Of a DNA stretch of 64,000 nucleotides, positions 34,264-44,773 are shown piece after piece (the first letter of the stretch is position 1; each line of letters opens with the position of its first letter). A program made the position numbers and the translations under genes. The stretch is from Acholoe squamosa (taxonomy: Eukaryota > Annelida > Polychaeta > Phyllodocida > Polynoidae): NCBI GenBank assembly GCA_949317995.1, contig OX439047.1, positions 1,412,501-1,476,500 of the forward strand, written 5' to 3'. A model generated the notes under the pieces. That model was given only the letters and a program-made list of their open reading frames with translations. It was not told the origin of the DNA and ran no database searches.

Positions 34264-34617
34264 GGGGAGACCTAACTGATGTTTGGGAGACCTCACTGAC
34301 GTGTGGGAGACCTCACTGGCGTGTGGGAGACCTCACTGACATGTGGGAGACTTCACTGACGTGTGGGAGACCTCACTGATGTGTGGGAGACCTCACTGAC
34401 GTGTGGGAGACCTCACTGACGTGTGGGAGACCTCACTGACGTGTGGGAGACCTCACTGGCGTGTGGGAGACCTCACTGACATGTGGGAGACCTCACTGAC
34501 GTGTGGGAGACCTCACTGACGTGTGGGAGATCTCTCTGACGTGTGGGAGACCTCATTGATGTGTGGGAGATCTCACTGATATGTGGGAGATCTCACTGAT
34601 ATGTGGGAGATCTCACT
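34264..34617. repeat. 20-bp tandem repeat in leader of env-gypsy
   Basis: About 17-18 copies of GTGTGGGAGACCTCACTGAC with minor changes. It lies between the 5' LTR and the gag start, in the untranslated leader, where packaging or translation-control elements would be. On the RNA strand it reads as repeated GTCAGTGAGGTCTCCCACAC. Confidence 0.92.
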
Positions 34618-34746
34618 GGTGACCTTGTTGAACATGGTGTCAAGGTCACTGGGTGGGTGGAGTGGGATTTGTTGTGTGTGTGATTGTTTTTTGTAATGTT
34701 GCCAGCTTAATTTTTATGAGAGCCTATGAAATTTGGGATCTTAGTA

Positions 34747-34761
34747 GGATGTTCTCCACCA
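34747..34761 (-). other. Primer-binding site of env-gypsy
   Basis: The minus strand reads TGGTGGAGAACATCC three bases after the 5' LTR. It starts with TGG, as needed to pair with a tRNA 3' CCA. The tRNA was not identified. Confidence 0.6.
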
Positions 34762-34764
34762 CTT

Positions 34765-35625
34765 TGTCATACTAGTGATTGTGCATGATCAAGTTGTCAT
34801 ATGAGAAATATCATATGACTAGTGGTATATAGTGTAAATTCAACAAGCTCTTATAAATAGTGTTATTTCCAGTTATCACTGGTTTATTCAGCTTTAGGCA
34901 ACATGTAAGAAATATCAATCACACAGTTGTTAGTATGCAGGTAATTTCCACATACAGTAAATATACAATTGTTCATAAAGTATAATGTTCTGTTCCACTC
35001 CACCTGTGAGATAATAATAATACAATGTCCAGTATACTTCTAGGTGGGTTCCCACACCTAGCTCCTGGCCTGCTGCTTAGAGGAATAATGTAATAATGTA
35101 TAACTTTACCCTCTGGTGGATGTCTTGTAGGAGATAGCCTCTGGCCACTAATGGTTGAACCCTATGCCTGTCTAGCATAGTTTAACCATAGTGTAGAGCT
35201 ATAGCAGGTAGCAGGAGTGATGGCTGGAGATGTTACCTCTGGAGTGGTTCTGGTGATTCTGTGATGATGGACCTCCTACTGGGGGCCTTATATCCCTACT
35301 CTGGCGCTGATTGCCCCAGACAAAGTTAGGCCCAGCATCCAACTGTCATGTCTCCACTACAATAGAGTTACATGATTGTTAAGGGATGCATCCTTTGAAC
35401 TGTGAAAGTAATTGGCTGGTATCACTGTCTGTGTGTGTCTTCCCCTATTGTGGTCTAGGCCTTATACAGCCATCCCACATCTCCAGTACAGACTGGCATT
35501 AGAGACACTATTGTTAGGCTGCTTAGTGGCAGATGGGCGTCTGCAGAGCGGCGGTTGCCACCCAGTATGCGGGATGCAGACAGCACTGAGTGTGGGTCTT
35601 GAAGGTGTTTCATATACATGTGACA
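34765..35625 (-). repeat. 5' LTR of env-gypsy
   Basis: 861 bp, TGTCATAC...TGTGACA, matching the 3' LTR with seven substitutions, a 1-bp and a 2-bp indel. Its minus-strand ATATAAGG box (about 35288-35295) would drive the element. Followed by the GATG target duplication (35626-35629). Confidence 0.92.
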
Positions 35626-36395
35626 GATGGGAATCCACCCGACCACTTCCTGGCTATGGCTGAGGAAGAGGAGGTGCAACGGTTGAGGGCTCTGTGGTCT
35701 CCAGTGCAAGCGCTCTGCCTGTTATTGTACCTCCACCCACTCCGGTACCAGCTGCTGCTCCATCTGCAGACTCTCGGGTCCCCATCATGGGGTTAGTAGC
35801 AAATACATTGGCTGGTCTTGAGGATCCAGAAACGTTCATCGACCACCATGACAAACGTACGTGTAGGAATCAAAATGATCTTATGAGCCAATGGCAGTCT
35901 CTCCATCGCCAGAGGTCTATTGACTACTGGCGTGATATGACTGAAGCCACCTTCAATCTCGAAGCCACCTTCAATCTCGTATACGAGATTCAGAAGCGTG
36001 AGGAGGATAAGATAAAGGAGCAGGAGATAAAACGGGTCAAGGAGGCTTTTAAGTCCTGCGTTGAGAAGAGGAGGGAAGCTGGGAAGCTTAAAGAGTTCCA
36101 AGCTGCTGAGAACTTAAAATACATCAACAGGCGGACCTTAACTTCTTCCTCTGCTTCGGCAAGCACCTGGATGACTGGTACGAAAAAATGTCGTCCTTAG
36201 CCGTCCCCTCGGATGCTGACGCCGGAGCAGTGTGAGGCAGTTCGTCTGAGGGCATGGGTGTTCTTGACGTGGACCCGAGCACCGGTACCCTTAAGCTTCT
36301 CACTGAAGAATGCAGCAGCTCAGCTCCCAACCCAGAGCCAGCTGAGAAGATGGACACTGACAACAAGTCCGAGGACTTGTAAGTGTCCATCTGCC
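35626..36395 (+). pseudogene. TFA-family copy 2, C-terminal part
   Basis: Continues the frame interrupted at 22038. First come DGNPPDHFLAMAEEEEVQRL and a Pro/Ala-rich stretch. A long charged helix follows (KREEDKIKEQEIKRVKEAFK). Then in a shifted frame FFLCFGKHLDDWYEKM (about 36140-36190) and, after a TGA, an acidic tail ending at TAA near 36380. The FF..FG..L..W segment matches the 53.3-kb copy (EFFRVFGVQLSEWMKDK). Several frame changes make it a pseudogene. The region to 36720 has further short frames of uncertain origin. Confidence 0.6.
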
Positions 36396-36976
36396 GGTCA
36401 CTATTTTAGTACCCGAGGGTAAAGGCATGTCTTATATGCCAGAGAATTATTCTCGGATGACTACCCGGATCTGATGGACTGGAATGACAATCTGCAGCTA
36501 AGATGGATGCTACCCGAACCACTCGTGGACTACCATACGAAAGGGAGCTCCATCTACACTTCTTTATCAGGGCACATCACAACAGCAACATGGCTTGCAA
36601 CCACACATATGTCGCCGGATGGAGCTGCAGAGACCAGTTATTCCAGGTTCGCCGGAAGTCTAACTTTTATTGTAAGGGTGATCCTACTACCCTGGTAGGA
36701 CACTTCTTAAAGTTTATATAAAATTGTTTGTATATATTTTTCATTTAAATCTAAAAACAAATTTTTTTTCAGGTTATCCCATCTCTCGGATGGATATCAA
36801 ATATAATATATGTGTCTATAAAACACTACTCTATAATTAACCGTACAAATTTAATAATATACGTCATTATTACTATTATTGGCAGATACCTTTATAAGGT
36901 ATCTGCCATTATTACGGCATTACCACCCCTGGAATTTTCCATTTTTAAAGTTTCCCTCTCTCAGTACCCAGTACAA
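36396..36976. other. Uncertain region with a 27-bp hairpin
   Basis: 36396-36720 keeps coding-like frames after TFA copy 2 but no domain is recognised. AT-rich sequence follows. At 36881-36907 there is a perfect hairpin (GGCAGATACCTT, 3-nt loop, complement). Confidence 0.4.
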
Positions 36977-37499
36977 AAGTGTACCTGGAGTATGGTTGTA
37001 GACCCATAGAACCTAGAATACCCATTCAACTGTGGCCCTTCCAACCCAGTAATCCTCATTAATGAATAAGGTCTGGCTGAAGAGATTTCCCTACGGCCAG
37101 TTATAGTCTACTAATTGTCTCTCCACCACTCTAAGCTGTACAAATTGGATGTGGCCCGGTAGTAATTGGGTAGACATGCTTATACCTTCTGTCAGGACAA
37201 CTGGTTGACAAGTACTATATAAATCTATTATTGGAAACCAGAAATGGCATGTGGCAAGTCTAGTATCTGCGTTGGTGCTCATTTAAATATATGATGTCAT
37301 GTTGTAAGGACTTCTAAAGGGCAGGTTCCACATTTCATTAATTCACACAAAAATTGAAAGCTTAGAAATCAATGTTCTTACTACTTTTGGTTGTGTCAAG
37401 CATTTATGAAGTATAACTTATGAAAACATGATTCTTAGTTGCTAAATTTAAAAATTTGGTATTTATATTTGTGTCCATGAACTACTTCGTTATATCAAA

Positions 37500-38390
37500 T
37501 GTACTACATGGAACTCCTCCTTAAGGCTTCCAACACAGTGGCCTCCCTCCCCCTCCCCACTCGCCGTGATTGGCTGAAACCCCACGGTTCCCGTCTTTGA
37601 TTGGCCGGACGCAGGACGCATTGACCCGTCTTTAATTGGCTGACGGAGTGGCGTGATCCGTCACCCGGGTGGATCTTCTGTATGGACAGCATGTTAGCCA
37701 TCTCATATGGGCGAGTTATTAAATTTCCCGGTGTCCTGCGATAAAAACTGATGAGTTGTGACAATAAAACATTATATCTGTGACAATTATGCAGTATTTC
37801 ATTCATTTTGTCGCATATTCGATGAGTAGTAGACCGCCAGGCTTTCAGGTGTTTACGAACACAGCCAGAAACACATGGACGCAACGATCCACGTTTGTGG
37901 GCGCCAATGGACAGTTAGGCAGAACGTCAACACACTGCACCGCTTGCTGCCCGCGTTTCTTGGCGCCAAACACTCAGTTAGGCACCTAACTGCGTTTCTC
38001 TGTGCCAATGGACAGTTAGTCATGTCCACAGAAGCCATGTGTTTCGCTGGTACCGCTGGTATTGCTGCAGTAGCTGCAGTACCAGCGAAAGCGTTGTTTG
38101 TTTACAATGTGATGATGTGTCGGTGTTTATGCTCCAAATGTGTTGTTATTTGAAAGAAATCTTGCTTTATTGTCGCAGTACACATGGATTATTATCACAA
38201 CTCGTCCTTGTTTGCCGCATGGTGCCGAGAAATTGCAAGAAATTGTTAGATTTGAACAAATCATGACACCGTGTGCTGCGGGGCCCCGTTGGTGGTCCGA
38301 GATTTGGTGGTCCGAGAACAGGTCTATATCATTCTTTCATCAATACCCTCAAAACATTGCTAAAATAGCTTTGTTCACATTGTGCAGATT
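37500..38390. promoter_or_regulatory. CpG-rich block with ATTGG boxes and E2F-like sites
   Basis: Three ATTGG motifs (CCAAT boxes on the minus strand) at 37569, 37600 and 37635, about 31-35 bp apart. GGCGCCAA motifs lie at 37899-37907 and, as TTGGCGCCAAA, at 37960-37970; the latter resembles an E2F site. A hairpin with 12-bp arms is at 38042-38053/38079-38090. It contrasts with its AT-rich neighbours. A 126-codon minus-strand frame (37504-37884) exists without any recognised domain. Promoter function is inference. Confidence 0.35.
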
Positions 38391-39002
38391 TGAAAATAAA
38401 TATTGCCATGATGATCGCCAGCTCGAGATACCCTTAAATCATAGGTCACACTATGGGAAAACTCCTATATGAGGTTTTTGACTACCCCCTGCCTGCCCTT
38501 TTGCCAGTCCTGCCTTAAACATAGCCTTTTTTTCGCCAGTTGAGCGTAAAAAAGATATCTTTTGGCAGAAGGTAGTGCGCGTCCACACCATGGTAAGGGC
38601 ACAGACGGACTGGCTGAAGCCGAAAAGGCACCTAGTCAAAAAAATTATTTCGCTTATTCTTTTTCGAAACCGAATTTTTAGGGAGGGCATGTTTTTTAGG
38701 GGGACGAAACACCCCAGACTGATACCGAACACTCCATATCCGCGCATATTATTTGCATAATTAGCATAATTATGCAGTATCGTGGTACTGTTCAATATAA
38801 TATAGATATGTTCCATTGGTCTCTTATAGAATTCATATGCTTGCAAGTATAAACCACTGACTGCATTTTTTATATGTCAATATATGTAAGTAATTGCTCA
38901 CTATTTGTCAGCAATTAGTCAATATATGTTAGTTATTACTCACAATTTTTCAGCAATTAGTCAATATATGTCAGTATTTACTCACAATTTTTCAGCAATT
39001 AG

Positions 39003-39127
39003 TGCACATATATGCGTGGGCACTGACACATTCCTCTGTGAAATTGTATAATGTAGTTCTTGCCATAAATATGACCTCAGCTGTCGAAATGGCGTTAAAC
39101 ATTTATTACTCACTCACTCACTCTCGA
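39003..39127 (+). repeat. SINE-like segment, first copy
   Basis: Contains GCGTGGGCACTGACACATTC, then GACCTCAGCTGTCGAAATGG and a tail of ACTC repeats. The same segment recurs at 39871-39989. The ending, with a short tandem tail, resembles 3' ends of marine-invertebrate SINEs, but no Pol III A/B boxes were identified. Confidence 0.4.
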
Positions 39128-39870
39128 TATGTCAGTAATTGCACATAATTTGTCAGAAATTAGTCAATATATGCCAGTAATTACTCACTCTTTGTCAGCA
39201 ATTAGTCAGTACATGTCAGTATTTACTCAATATTTGTCAGCAATTAGTCAATATATGTCAGTATTTACTCACATTTTGTCCCCAAAAAGTCAATATATGT
39301 CAGTGCTTTGTCACTATTTGTCAGCAAATAGTTGATATATATCAGTACTTAGTCACTATATATATCAGCAATTAGTCAATATATGTCAGTATTTACTCAC
39401 TATTTGTCAGCAATCAGCCAAATCAGTCAGTACTTGGTCATTATATAACAGCAATTAGTCCATATATGTCAGTACTTAGTCACTAGATATCAGAAAATAT
39501 TCAACACATGTCAGTATTTACATACAATTTGTCAGCAATTAGTCAATATATGTCAGTATTTACTCCCTTTTTGTCAGCAATCAGTCAATATATGCCAGTA
39601 CTTAGTCATTATATAATAATCAGTCCATTTATGTCGGTAATTACTCACAATTTGTCAGATATTAGTCAATATATGTCAGTATTTACTCTCATTTTGTCAG
39701 CAATAAGTCAATGAATGTCAGTACTTTGTCGCTATTTGTCAGCAATTAGTCAAATTATGCCAGTACCTGCGCACTATTTGTCAGCAATTAGTCAATATGT
39801 CAGTGGGCTTCCCTAGCTCACTTAAAAGGGTCTATTTCTCCTCTTTCCTTTCCTCTCGGATGTGTGTGGT

Positions 39871-39989
39871 GCACATATGCGTGGGCACTGACACATTCCT
39901 CTGTGAAATTGTGTAATGAAGTTCTCACCATGAATATGACCTCAGCTGTCGAAATGGCGTTTAACATCTATTACTCACTCACTCTCGAT
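39871..39989 (+). repeat. SINE-like segment, second copy
   Basis: Near-identical to 39003-39127, inserted at a similar place in the minisatellite array. It probably spread by duplication together with neighbouring 42-bp units. Confidence 0.4.
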
Positions 39990-41358
39990 ATGTCAGTAAT
40001 TGCTCATAATTTGTCAGAAATTAGTCAATATATGTCAGCAATTACTCACTCTTTGTTAGCAATTAGTCAATATATGTCAGTATTTACTCAATATTTGTCA
40101 TCAGTTAGTCAATGTATGTCAGTACTTAGATATCATGTCAAGATTCGAAGCAATTTTTTTTCGGTCGGGGTTCATAATTCGGACCTTTAGACTTATGGTG
40201 ACTAAGTATTGATATCAAAAAGATTAACAGCCTTTAATTCATTGGTGTGTCATGCCTTAGCTTGCATGATGCACTCTATCTCAGAAACCACAAGGAATAT
40301 GGATCTAAAAGTTTAAAAAATGGAATCGGCATGGGTTAAAAATCTTGAAATTGATATATTACGTGTCCAAATCTGCCAATAAACTGCAGAGTAAAGGGCA
40401 TTGATTCATTTGTGCATCATGCTTTGTTTGGCATGATGCACTCTAACTCAAAAAGTATCAGGAATATGGGTCTATAAGTTGAAGAAATATAATCAGTATG
40501 CATGAAAACGTTAAAATCGATATATTACACTTTGAAATCTTTCAATTACCAGCTGAGAAATAGGCATTGATTCATTGGTGCATGATGCCCAGATTGGCAT
40601 GATGCGCTCTATATCTGAATCTTTTAGAAATGTGGATCTAAAAAGTTGAAAAAATGGAATCGGCATTGTTGAAAACCTTGAAATTGATGTATTACATGTT
40701 GAAATCTGTCGACAAACAGCCCAGAAATAGGCATTGATTCATTGGTGCATCATGCCTAGACTGGCATGATGCACTCTATCTCAGCAAACATCAGGAATAT
40801 GGGTCTATAAGTTGAAAAAATCGAATCAGTATGCTTGAAAACATTAATTACTCACTATTTGTCAGCAATTATTCATGGGCACAAATATAAATACCAAATC
40901 TTTAAATTTAGCAACTAAGAATCATGTTTTTATAAGTTATTCATAAATGCTTGACACAACCAAAAGTAGTAAGAACATTGATTTCTAAGCTTTCAATTTT
41001 TGTGTGAATTAATGAAATGTGGAAGTCCTTACAACATGATGTCATAAATTTAAATGAGCACCAATGCGGATACTAGACTTGCCACATGCCATTTCTGGTT
41101 TACAACAATAGATTTATATGGTACTTGTCAACCAGTTGTCCTGACAGAAGGTATAAGAATGTCTACCCAATTACTACCGGGCCACATCCAATTTGGACAG
41201 CTTAGAGTGGTGGAGAGACAATTAGTAGACTATAACTGGCCGTAGGGAAATCTCTTCAGCCAGACCTTATTCATTAATGAGGATTACTGGGTTGGAAGGG
41301 CCACAGTTGAATGGGTTTTCTAGGTTCTATGGGTCTACTGCATACTCCAGGTACACTT

Positions 41359-42049
41359 ATTGTAGTTTAATGGAAAGGTTTCAATATTTAATCTTCAAGA
41401 GGTCATCTGCCACTACAACAATGTTGTACCTATCAGTTACTTTTTTTTTAAAAGTATCTTAAACCTCATTAAGCCTTCATAATAATTGCATCCTTTACCT
41501 TTGTATCCATTACCTTTGCATCCTTGTAACTCTGTAACATTGATACTTTCTACCATAGGTTGATGGTGCATAAGGCGCCACCTCCTATATTGTTATAAAT
41601 AGTTACTTCGGTTTATATATGACGATGCCTATTATTATGTACATATTTATAATGCCCCTTTAATGTCATATTAGTTTTATAAACTACTATATATTAGACT
41701 TACCTGTGTAAATAATTTTTATATATCATATTATCAGGTTCTCAATAAGTCTATTGTAACACCTACCCTAGGTAAAGTCTAGTGTGGTGCTTGCGATACC
41801 CGTTTGGTACAAGAGGGGGCAGCACCACGCCTCGCATCCAGCTCCTACTAAGGAGCAGGGCGATCAGCAGAAAGGGACTGGACCTAGTCCAGTCCACACG
41901 TTGTTCTATCCTTCTCCAATAAAGCCCATCTGAACGATGGGAAGTTAAAGGGCTTTGCCCAAACCAAACATTTCATGTTGTGTGCTACTTATAGTATTTA
42001 AGCGAGCCTAAGAGCCACCCAATATAAACTCATAAAACGAACCGTTACT
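41359..42049 (+). other. Non-coding, possible LTR remnant
   Basis: From 41755 a TGTAACACCTACCC start, a GC-richer middle and CCAATAAAGCC (about 41919) look like part of a plus-strand LTR. The other edge and a target duplication were not found. The rest is AT-rich with nothing recognised. Confidence 0.25.
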
Positions 42050-44772
42050 CACCGTATCTCACAACCAATTAGGTGTTTACTATGGTGAAAACAGAACGAA
42101 AATACCATTTCAAGATCAAAAGTTATAGGCAAAAGAATAAGAAAATGATGCTAATTAGCATAAATTATGCTAATTATAGATGTATCTCACGACCAATTAG
42201 GCGCAGAGCTTATCGCCATTCAGAAATGGTCATACCTACCCATATTTAGCAAACCATTCCCCTGAAACTAACAGGAGTAGGTATTCTTGTTGATTTCTGT
42301 TACCATGGAAACATGATTTCCATTCTAAATAGGAAAATCAATTATCCCATTCGAAAGAATTTTTCACCAGGTTACTATGGTGAAAACAGAACAGTCAAAA
42401 AAGAGATTTTGTGAAATTGTGTAATGTCGTTCTCCCCATGAATATGTGAGCCAGCAAGCAGAAATAGGGGTTCCTGTGGGATTTAGTACCTGTTTTAGCC
42501 ACCAGGGGGCACCACTATGGGCTATAATAGGAAAGATATGCCTAAAACAATTATAGGGTACTTTTCTATGGAGAATTCAATGATTTTTTGATAGAATGTT
42601 ATATTTTGGGTTAAAAGGTTCCAAATTAGCCACCTCCGTTTGAGATAAAATTTAACTGTTTCTTGTAATTAAATATCCCAAATCACGTGATTAATAAATA
42701 AAGTGTCGGTAACGACGCGTTTCGGCTAATAATGCCGAACCGCTGCTGCTGTTGGTGCTGCTACTGCTGCTGCTACTACCGCTGCTGCATTGCCACTGCA
42801 TGCTGCTGCAGCAGCAGCGATTCTGGCTAATGACAGCCAATAATGCTGGCCGGTAGCATGACTGTACTATATTAAAAGGTACTGAGTAGTAGATAGGATT
42901 AACAACCAGTTGGGATGGTGTGGGGGGGGGCTGCTCAGGTGGACGGGTGTTATAAGGATTAGTTATGTACATGCACCTCACCTACCATGGGTTGGTCAGA
43001 TGGTGAGAGGAGGAGGAGACAGTCCCAAAGTCTGTGTAACATTAAAATGTTACATCTACAACAAATATCCGCGCTTTTGAAAAATAGGGGTACTTGTGAG
43101 GTCCTATATATCTGTGATTTTCAGTGAAATAGGGTTTATTTTTGGGCCAAGATCCGTGGAATAGGGGTATACAGATTGTCATGCATGCGGGGAGGGGTTA
43201 ATACCATCAAAGTACTCTACCTGAGGTAATCCCTTTTTAACCTGGGTATTAAAGATATCAAAGAAGGAGCTTATTTGTAAATACCATCAAAGCACTCTTG
43301 TGTAAGGTAGGTGAAAAAGGGATTACCTCAGGTAGTATATAAGATAGGGTGTAGCAGGAGCAGTAGTAACAGTAGGTACAACAGCAGCAGAAGTAATAGG
43401 AGTAGGTGCAACAGGGGGTAGGTCACTGGTATGGAGTTTTCCAATTTCACCCTTTTTTCCAAAAAATGGCCACCAAAAATCTATTTTTTTTTATTAACTT
43501 CTTATAAACACAAAAGTCAAGCCTTCACATCAGCTGTATGCCATGTCTCGACTTCACAGTAAATATGTGGAAAACATGACTGTGCGGGTACCGATGTGAA
43601 GTGTGTTCTCAAAGATATTTTCAAACTTATTTTCACTATAACCACAGTCGTTGCATGCAGGACTCAGCTCCTTGTATGTCCACAGATAATATTGTGCTTT
43701 CGACTTGACGCTGATACACTGCTCTATCAGTTTTTTGGTTGGTGAGAAAATTTTTGAACGTGTCTTTATGACTTTTGTAGCATTTAAATTCTCTAAATAT
43801 TTAAAATTAAACATGGGTGACTATGCTAATTAGCTAAATTAGCATAATTTTCTTGTTCTTTTGCCTATAACTTTTGATCTAGAAATGGTATTTTCGTTCT
43901 GTTTTCACCATAGTAAACCTGGTGAAAAATTCTCTCAAATGGGAATGGAAATCATGTTTCCGTGGTAACAGAAATCAACAAAAATACCTACTCCTGTTAG
44001 TATCAGGGGAATGGTTTGCTAAATATGGATAGGTATGACCATTTCTGAATGGCGATAAGCTCTGCGCCTAATTGGTCATGAGATACATCTATAATTAGCA
44101 TAATTTATGCTAATTAGCATCATTTTCTTAATCTTTTGCCTATAACTTTTGATCTTGAAATGGTATTTTTGTTCTGTTTTCACCATAGTAAACCTGGTGA
44201 AAAATTCTTTCGAATGAGATCATTGATTTTCTTATTTAGAATGGAAATCATGTTTCCATGGTAACAGAAATCAACAAAAATGCCTATTTAGGCCCAAAAA
44301 CGTTCTTTTTACAAGCCTAATTTGGAACCTTTTCACCCAAAATATAACATTCTATCAAAAATCATTGAATTCTTCATAGAAAAGTATCCTATTATTGTTT
44401 TAGACTTATCTTTCCTATTCTAGCCCATAGTGGTGCCCCTGGTGGCTGAAACAGGTACTAAATCCCGCAGGAACCCCATTTCTGCTTGTTGGCTCACATA
44501 TTCATGATGAGAACGACATTACACAATTTCACATGGTCACCAAAGATCTTTTTTTGACTGACTTCTTATAAACATTAAAGTCAAGCCTTCACATCGGCTG
44601 TGTGCCACGTCTCAACTTCACAGTAAAAATGGGAACAACATTACTGTGCGGGTACCGATGTGAAGTGTGTTCTCGAAGATATTTTCAAACTTATTTTCAC
44701 TATAACCACAGTTGTTGCATGCAGGACCCAGCTCCTTGTATGTCCACAGTTAATATTGTCAGTTTTTTGGTT
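42050..44772. repeat. Cluster of rearranged repeat modules
   Basis: Module P (CCTATAACTTTTGATC, GGTGAAAACAGAACG; 42060-42390) recurs inverted at about 43858-44010 and 44140-44290. Module Q (42415-42645, with CACCAGGGGGCACCACTATG) recurs inverted at 44318-44545. Module R (43498-43745, GTGCGGGTACCGATGTGAAG) is repeated directly at 44568-44772. The order P-Q on the left and P'-Q' on the right is not a simple mirror. A CTG/CAG-rich run lies at 42740-42826. No gene. Confidence 0.65.
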
Positions 44773-44773
44773 G

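Larger units (their letters stand above)
22043..35625 (-). mobile_element. 13.6-kb env-carrying gypsy LTR retrotransposon
   Basis: Bounded by LTRs of 858 bp (22043-22900) and 861 bp (34765-35625) that differ by seven substitutions and two small indels, and by a GATG target duplication (22039-22042, 35626-35629). On the minus strand the order is LTR, primer site, leader with 20-bp repeats, gag, protease, RT, RNase H, a long linker, integrase, an env-like region, a 3' region with 50-bp repeats, and LTR. This is the layout of env-bearing gypsy elements. Similar LTRs imply a fairly young insertion, but gag, protease, RT, the RNase H-integrase junction and env all carry frameshifts or stops. Confidence 0.92.
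38390..40860 (+). repeat. Dispersed repeat Z, copy C
   Basis: Longest copy. The head segment (38410-38470) matches 10040 and 12575. Arrays of the 42-bp unit lie at about 38870-39000, 39129-39830 and 39990-40130. A tandem array of ~168-bp units (starts near 40232, 40402, 40569 and 40736, each with ATTCATTGGTGCATCATGCC-like sequence) closes it. A pair of near-identical ~120-bp segments interrupts the minisatellite. Long frames in the arrays are artefacts of the 42-bp period. Confidence 0.75.
36977..41358. mobile_element. Block with ~500-bp inverted arms
   Basis: Left arm 36977-37479 and right arm 40874-41358 are inverted copies with scattered substitutions and a few small indels. Both run outward from CATG...CACAAATATAAATACC to a shared end GTGTACCTGGAGTATG. 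Between them lie a CpG-rich block and repeat Z copy C. No transposase is seen. It could be a foldback-type or non-autonomous TIR element, or two separate insertions of one repeat in opposite orientation. Confidence 0.6.

Noticed and set aside
37504..37884. 126-codon minus-strand frame downstream of the CCAAT boxes
   Set aside because: No recognised domain and no polyadenylation or splice support; kept only as a note in the regulatory block.
38870..40130. CRISPR-like array of short repeats
   Set aside because: Units are contiguous 42-bp tandem repeats without unique spacers, in a eukaryotic genome.
41054..41245. 63-codon frame also present inverted at 37091-37282
   Set aside because: The two copies lie in inverted repeat arms, and the differences I saw mostly change amino acids, so there is no sign of selection on the protein.
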